Shown here piece after piece: positions 59,579-64,000 of a stretch of 64,000 nt of DNA. The position numbers were made by a program, and so were the translations under genes. The notes below the pieces were generated by a model. That model did not search any database, was not told the DNA's origin, and saw only the letters and a list, made by a program, of their open reading frames with translations. The stretch's first letter is position 1, and the number at the start of each line of letters is the position of its first letter. The stretch lies in contig JAJDTU010000010.1 in the NCBI GenBank assembly GCA_022826965.1, positions 90,285 through 154,284 of the forward strand, in the 5' to 3' direction. The stretch is from Dehalococcoidia bacterium (lineage in GTDB: Bacteria; Chloroflexota; Dehalococcoidia; Bin125).

Positions 59579-62500
59579 ATGTCCGATCCAGACACGTGTG
59601 CGGAGTACGCGACGCTGGTTCTCGACCGGCACGGCCAGGCCGGGGTGAAGGAAGCGGAGATCGGCGTCGCGGTCCGCGATTTCCTGATTCACACAGGGCT
59701 GGTTAGCGCGGGCGAGGAAGGGATGGAGCAACCACCGGCGCCGGGCGCGTCGGGCCGGGTCGATTTGCGCACTCGCGACATCATCATCGAATTCAAGGTG
59801 CGGATCGGCAACCAAATCTCGCCACAGTCCGAGTACGTTGAGCAATTGGACGAATACTTGGAGGCGGCGAGAGAGAGCGGGGAACCGCAGCGTTTCGGGA
59901 TTCTGACCGACGGCAAGTACTGGGTATTGCGCTGGCCGGGGATGGGTCCGATCAGCACGCAGGAGCCGAACGCGTTCACGCTGAGCAGCGCCGAACACGG
60001 GTTGCTGCTCTACGAGTGGCTGCGAGACCAATCGCAAGCGCTCGAGGAACGCGGCGTTGCGCCGTCGGAGGAGGCGGTCCGCTCGCGGCTCGGCGAGGGA
60101 CCCAGGTTCGAGTCGCACATTGCCGCGCTGACCGAGCTCTACCAGGCGAACCGCGACGATCCGACGATTGCGCTGAAGCGCGACCTGTGGCGCAGTCTGC
60201 TTGCGGCTGCGCTGGGGCAGGTGGTTTGGGAGGAACCGAACCTCGACCGGTTGTTTGTGCGGCATACGTATCTCTCTGTTGTCGTGGGACTGGCGGTGCA
60301 GGCGGCGTTCGGGATTGAGATCGAAGCGGCGGCCAACAGCGATCCGGTGGCGCTGCTGGGCGGGCAACTGTTCGTCGACCAGACCGGCGTGAGCGGGGTG
60401 GTGGAGTCGGACTTCTTCACATGGCCGGCAGAAGAGGGGCCAGCCGAGGTCGGCGGGGACGAATGGATTCGCGACCTGGCCAAGAGGATTGGCTGGTTCA
60501 ACTGGAACGAGGCGGAGTCGGACATTGCGCGGATCCTGTACGAGTCGGTGATTCCGGCGGACGACCGGCGGCGGCTGGGCGAGTACTACACGCCCGACTG
60601 GCTGGCCCGCGAGATCGTGGACGCCGTGGTGACCGACCCGTTGAATCAGCGCGTACTCGACCCGGCCTGCGGATCGGGCTCGTTCATCTTCGCTGCGGTG
60701 CGCAAGTACCTGAGGGCGGCGAAGGCGGAGGGGCGGAGCTCGGCGCAGGCGGTGGGCGGACTGCTGGATCACGTGATCGGGATCGACGTGCATCCGGTCG
60801 CGGTGCATCTGGCTCGGGCGACCTGGACGCTGGCGGCGCGCGACGCGCTGGAAGGGGCCGTGAAGGAAGGCCAGTCGGTCAATGCGACCGTGCCGGTTTA
60901 CCTGGGCGACTCGTTGCAACTGCGGGCCGAGACCTCGGGCATGTTCGCGCAGCAGACGGTGACGATTCCCGTGCCCGACCCGCCCGAGTCCGACGTGGAG
61001 TACAACCGGGAGCTCGAGTTCCCGCGGGCGCTGGTGGAGCAGGCGGACTGGTTCGACAACCTGATGACGCGGATGGCCAACGCGATCGAGAACGGGGAGG
61101 ACCCCGCCTGGGCACTGGACGACGAAGCGATCGGCAGCGGGTCGGATCGGGAGATGCTGGAGAAGACCGCCGCACTGCTGCAGCAACTCCATGAAGAGGG
61201 CCGCGACCACATCTGGGCCTACTACACGCGCAACCTGGTGCGTCCGGTGGCGCTGCGGGCTGATCCGGTGGATGTGATTGTGGGCAATCCTCCGTGGATT
61301 ACGTATCACCAGACTCAGGCGCAGCTGCGCACCGCGCTCGAAAAGATGAGCAAGGACTTGTACAGCATTTGGACCGGTGGTCTGTACGCGAAGCACCAAG
61401 ACATTTCATCGCTGTTCTATACGCGCTGCGCTGCTCTGTATCTGCGGCATGGCGGAACGATGGGGATGGTCTTGCCCCATAGCGCTCTGCAGTCTGGACA
61501 ATTCGCAAAGTGGCGAACCGGAGCCTGGACCGGAGTTGCATGCGACTTGAACCTTCAGTTGCCTTGGGATCTCGAGAAGATCGAGCCGAACACCTTCTTC
61601 CCGATGCCGAGTTGTGTCGTATTCGCTCATAGGATTACGACTGAGAGAAGGCCAAGCGGGCTCCCGCGAAGGGCGTCCAGATGGCAAGGCGATGAAGGGG
61701 GTCCGTTCACCCGCGAATCCATCCCCTTGCACGAAACAGTCGGCGAACATGTCTCGCCTTATGCACAACGTGCACGCACCGGAGCATCCCTCTTTCCGCG
61801 AGCGTTGATCTTCGTCACTGTTAGTGAGACGAGCGGGCTTGTTCAAGCCGCGGACACCGTCACTGTCACTCCCCGTCGCAGCAGACAAGAGAAGGTTCCT
61901 TGGAAAGAGCTTGCGCTGCCGGAACTAGCCGGCAAGCCAATCGAAGTGGAGCATGTGTTCAACGCACATCTTGGAGAGACGATCGCACCGTTCGTACTTC
62001 TAGATCCGCTAAAGGTGGTGCTTCCTCTGTCTAGGCATACCAGTGAGCTGACTAAGCAGGATCCGGGATGGTATGGGATTGACCCACTGGCACTTGGAGA
62101 CCGGATGCGTCGGCGCTGGAGAATAGTCAACGAGATTCATGCCCAGCACAAGAGCAAGAACACAGATCGCGATCTGTTGGGGCAGATTGACTACTTCGCT
62201 CAGCTCAGCACTCAACGCGAACAACCAAGTGAGATTCGAGTCTTGTACGCCAAATCTGGACGACCGACTGCCGCCATCTTGGAACACCCAGATGACCTCA
62301 TTGACCACACCTCTCACTGGATCGCAGTGAAGTCCGTTCATGAAGCCGAGTACTTGGCAGCCATCATCAATAGTGAGGCGTTGAAAGTCACGGCAGATCC
62401 CCTGATGTCGAAGGGTCAGTTCGGGGCACGCGACCTCAACAAGCAACTTTGGAGACTTCCTATTCCCGAGTACGACGACTCCGACCCGCTTCACGTCGAA

Positions 62501-62686
62501 CTGGCAGAGGCCGGTGAGGCGGCGGCGATCGGCGCGAAGGAGCTCTGGGACGAGGTTCGGGTTGAGCGGGAGGGGAAGGGTCAGTCGACGTCGGTGACGG
62601 TGGCTCGTCGGGAGATACGGAAGTGGCTGTCGGAGTCGGCGGAGGGTCGGCGGGTGGAGGAGTTGGTGGGCCGGTTGTTGAGCTAG
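59579..62686 (+). CDS. Type IIG restriction-modification enzyme (fused nuclease-methyltransferase)
   Basis: A 1035-residue single-chain R-M protein. A PD-(D/E)XK nuclease lies at the N-terminus (D62 with E71-F-K73 in GRVDLRTRDIIIEFK). The N6-adenine methyltransferase core has GEYYTPDWLA, SAM motif D361-PACGSGSF and catalytic N570-PPW. The C-terminal third should hold target recognition and is less GC-rich. It would both cut and protect DNA at a specific site; phage-exclusion types share this plan. It sits with an unknown membrane protein and a toxin-antitoxin pair, a defence-like context. The start at 59579 is the only ATG near the conserved N-terminus. Confidence 0.9.
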   Translation: MSDPDTCAEYATLVLDRHGQAGVKEAEIGVAVRDFLIHTGLVSAGEEGMEQPPAPGASGRVDLRTRDIIIEFKVRIGNQISPQSEYVEQLDEYLEAARESGEPQRFGILTDGKYWVLRWPGMGPISTQEPNAFTLSSAEHGLLLYEWLRDQSQALEERGVAPSEEAVRSRLGEGPRFESHIAALTELYQANRDDPTIALKRDLWRSLLAAALGQVVWEEPNLDRLFVRHTYLSVVVGLAVQAAFGIEIEAAANSDPVALLGGQLFVDQTGVSGVVESDFFTWPAEEGPAEVGGDEWIRDLAKRIGWFNWNEAESDIARILYESVIPADDRRRLGEYYTPDWLAREIVDAVVTDPLNQRVLDPACGSGSFIFAAVRKYLRAAKAEGRSSAQAVGGLLDHVIGIDVHPVAVHLARATWTLAARDALEGAVKEGQSVNATVPVYLGDSLQLRAETSGMFAQQTVTIPVPDPPESDVEYNRELEFPRALVEQADWFDNLMTRMANAIENGEDPAWALDDEAIGSGSDREMLEKTAALLQQLHEEGRDHIWAYYTRNLVRPVALRADPVDVIVGNPPWITYHQTQAQLRTALEKMSKDLYSIWTGGLYAKHQDISSLFYTRCAALYLRHGGTMGMVLPHSALQSGQFAKWRTGAWTGVACDLNLQLPWDLEKIEPNTFFPMPSCVVFAHRITTERRPSGLPRRASRWQGDEGGPFTRESIPLHETVGEHVSPYAQRARTGASLFPRALIFVTVSETSGLVQAADTVTVTPRRSRQEKVPWKELALPELAGKPIEVEHVFNAHLGETIAPFVLLDPLKVVLPLSRHTSELTKQDPGWYGIDPLALGDRMRRRWRIVNEIHAQHKSKNTDRDLLGQIDYFAQLSTQREQPSEIRVLYAKSGRPTAAILEHPDDLIDHTSHWIAVKSVHEAEYLAAIINSEALKVTADPLMSKGQFGARDLNKQLWRLPIPEYDDSDPLHVELAEAGEAAAIGAKELWDEVRVEREGKGQSTSVTVARREIRKWLSESAEGRRVEELVGRLLS

Positions 62687-62755
62687 GGCCCAACACTAGG
62701 CAAACAGCGCTCTCGAAGACATCTCGGAGCAACGGGCGAGAGGTGAACCAGGGAC

Positions 62756-63655
62756 ATGACTGACAAGTCGACATACGAAAAGACCGACGAGGTGCTTGAG
62801 TTGCTCAAGACCACCGGCCTGTATCTGCGTGACGAAATCCAGCGGGAAGAGTGGGATAGGAGAGTCCTTCAGCTCAGGCTGTCGCTGGACGAGAACACTG
62901 GCCGCGAAGGAAACATGGCGGGGCTCACGGGCGACACGAAGGGCGGGTATCTCGGGAAGCACATGATTCCCGTCTACTTTGCCCACGGCGCTCTCCTGTT
63001 GTGGGCCGCGTGTGTTGCCCTAATGGCATGGGGTGTCTGGAGTCTGGCGAGTGGGCAAATCTCCGGGGATGATACCGAGTTACGTGCTGCGATCTTCACT
63101 GGTGTCGTGGCCGGTGGATTCCTGTTGGCCAGGCGAAGCATTGAGGCGCTTCGAGGTCTTGTAACTGAGATTGTCGTGAACTCGCTCATTCGGCGAATCA
63201 TGGACAGGCTACCCGGAATAGGGTTCTCAGCGTGGGTACAAATGACAAACTCGTTGGGAGTGTCTCCACTTTCGTTCGACAAGAGCAAATCCGGGGAAGA
63301 AGAGCAGCTGAAGCGGCTGGCGGACACCATAGACAAAATCGAGCGTCAATCGCATCGCCAGCAGTTGAACCAAAGTCTCTTGTATGACGATCCGTCGTAC
63401 TGGACGAAAGTGGACCACAATGGCCAGTCAATCTGGGTTCATGTTCCTGGTACTCCAGCCGGCGTCCATATCCCATACGTGAGGTACTTCCCGATGGGTC
63501 GTAGCACCGGGCAATCCTGGAAGTGTTCCTGCGGATTCAAAGGGGACTACCCGTCCACCTTTGACCAGGAGCTACGCGATCACCTGGAGGAGAACGGAGT
63601 CGAGTTCGACATCAACTTCAAGCAGGGGCTGAACTGGCAAGATAGCGATGATTGA
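62756..63655 (+). CDS. Unknown membrane protein next to restriction enzyme
   Basis: A 299-residue protein I do not recognise. Residues 1-65 are charged; two hydrophobic segments follow at about 72-100 (VYFAHGALLLWAACVALMAW) and 112-130 (AIFTGVVAGGFLLA). The rest is soluble, with a helical stretch around 185-205 and a C-terminal region containing WKCSCGFKG and a following His (DHLEENG), a possible small zinc site. It starts 69 bases after the R-M gene on the same strand and has the same lower GC content, so it may have arrived with it. No function is assigned. Confidence 0.65.
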   Translation: MTDKSTYEKTDEVLELLKTTGLYLRDEIQREEWDRRVLQLRLSLDENTGREGNMAGLTGDTKGGYLGKHMIPVYFAHGALLLWAACVALMAWGVWSLASGQISGDDTELRAAIFTGVVAGGFLLARRSIEALRGLVTEIVVNSLIRRIMDRLPGIGFSAWVQMTNSLGVSPLSFDKSKSGEEEQLKRLADTIDKIERQSHRQQLNQSLLYDDPSYWTKVDHNGQSIWVHVPGTPAGVHIPYVRYFPMGRSTGQSWKCSCGFKGDYPSTFDQELRDHLEENGVEFDINFKQGLNWQDSDD

Positions 63656-63694
63656 TGACACAGGCGGCAGATGAGTCAAGCGATCGCTTTTCGA

Positions 63695-63970
63695 TTAGAG
63701 GTCGCGGTAGGTGGCTTCGTTGCGGCGGAGGACTTCGGTGACTGTGAGGCGCCTTCGCTCGTCGTCGATGATGTAGAAGACGCGCCAGTTGCCGACTCGT
63801 AGCCGATAGAGACGGCCTCTGATCTTCTTGATGTCGCCCAGTCGCGGATCGCTGGCGAGCCCTCTGATGGCGTCAGTGATTCGGTCGTGGTCAGGATTTC
63901 GCACGCGTCGCAGTTGACGCGAGGCACGATCACGGAGAGTGACGACGTAAGAGGCTGCTGGATCCGCCAT
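63695..63970 (-). CDS. RelE/ParE-superfamily toxin
   Basis: A 91-residue RelE-type protein: YVVTLRDRASRQLRRV at the N-terminus, then DIKKIRGRLYRLRVGNWRVFYIID, the characteristic beta-hairpin with the basic residues used in mRNA cleavage, and RRNEATYRDL at the end. Its ATG overlaps the stop of the preceding gene by one base (TAATG), the usual arrangement of an antitoxin-toxin operon. Confidence 0.9.
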   Translation of the reverse strand: MADPAASYVVTLRDRASRQLRRVRNPDHDRITDAIRGLASDPRLGDIKKIRGRLYRLRVGNWRVFYIIDDERRRLTVTEVLRRNEATYRDL

Positions 63971-64000
63971 TAGCCGTCGGCGTCCTGCTCGGCCCGCTCC
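63970..64000 (-). CDS. C-terminal tail of probable antitoxin, cut by window edge
   Basis: Only nine codons (ERAEQDADG) and a TAA stop are inside the window, overlapping the toxin ATG. Position and overlap suggest a Phd/RelB-type antitoxin, but the family cannot be read from so short a tail. Confidence 0.5.
   Translation of the reverse strand, partial: ERAEQDADG

Noticed and set aside
59477..61399. Minus-strand open frame of about 640 codons opposite the restriction enzyme
   Set aside because: Antisense to the PD-(D/E)XK and methyltransferase motifs; composition is Arg/His-rich without similarity.
1..64000. tRNA, rRNA, riboswitch, phage attachment site or replication origin
   Set aside because: I looked in the gaps and found no cloverleaf, rRNA-like block, known riboswitch core, integrase or DnaA-box cluster; gaps are mostly too small.

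Overview
The window is a high-GC, densely packed bacterial chromosome segment with about 55 genes, no rRNA or tRNA gene that I can see, and no CRISPR array. The gene content points to a marine or host-associated member of the Chloroflexota, SAR202/Dehalococcoidia-like. It has eight CaiB/BaiF CoA-transferase domains in the first 34 kb, luciferase-like flavin/F420 oxidoreductases, many alpha/beta hydrolases and SDRs, a KorAB 2-oxoacid:ferredoxin oxidoreductase, and a J-domain/flavin-reductase fusion. This placement is an inference from gene content only.

Layout. 1-2416 (minus): coaE, then a two-domain CaiB protein cut by the left edge. 2510-5586 (plus): tag glycosylase, enoyl-CoA hydratase, GNAT and a glutaredoxin-thioredoxin reductase fusion, packed with short overlaps. 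5590-17187 (minus): a nine-gene probable operon running from biotin carboxylase through aminopeptidase P, an S9 peptidase, the J-domain flavin reductase, an MFS exporter, a methylmalonyl-CoA epimerase-like protein and a patatin to a split pair of CaiB subunits. 17235-17984 (plus): archaeal-type IMP cyclohydrolase. 18133-24704 (minus): aminopeptidase N, MOSC protein, SCO1664-type kinase-like protein and a fused two-domain CaiB protein. 24916-30693 (plus): hydrolases, a secreted metallopeptidase-like protein, an LLM oxidoreductase and an MBL-fold hydrolase. 30690-33220 (minus): a third CaiB pair. 33304-44911: SDR, rmuC, a lipoprotein, acyl-CoA synthetase, a DUF559 nuclease bounded by inverted repeats, HSL-type hydrolases, DinB, a GH3 glycosidase and DUF899. 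44915-49332 (minus): SDR, M20 amidohydrolase, two glyoxalase-like paralogues and an F420-type LLM. 49537-52822 (plus): two orphan, membrane-anchored periplasmic-binding-protein paralogues. 53216-57494 (plus): korA, korB and a STAS/ATPase/DUF4325 protein. 57491-59204 (minus): SDR and a zinc-finger rhomboid. 59579-64000: a defence-like end with a one-piece type IIG restriction-modification enzyme, an unknown membrane protein and a RelE-type toxin with the tail of its antitoxin.

Metabolic theme: activation (acyl-CoA synthetase), CoA transfer (four CaiB pairs), enoyl-CoA hydration, biotin-dependent carboxylation, methylmalonyl-CoA epimerisation and 2-oxoacid oxidation, with hydrolases, LLM oxygenases and SDRs that could open up unusual organic acids and esters.

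Most striking observations. (1) A family of two-hairpin palindromic repeats (eight full copies) whose second hairpin covaries around a GNA triloop; two copies form near-perfect inverted ends around a DUF559 (Vsr/PD-(D/E)XK-type) nuclease gene, suggesting a nuclease-linked mobile palindrome. (2) All four CaiB pairs, fused or split, combine one domain with the catalytic Asp and one without it. (3) An unrecognised short domain (here called GLQ) recurs at the N-terminus of three exported proteins; two of these also carry a duplicated binding-protein lobe. (4) A roughly 110-120 bp non-coding element occurs twice (41401-41520 and 59247-59350).
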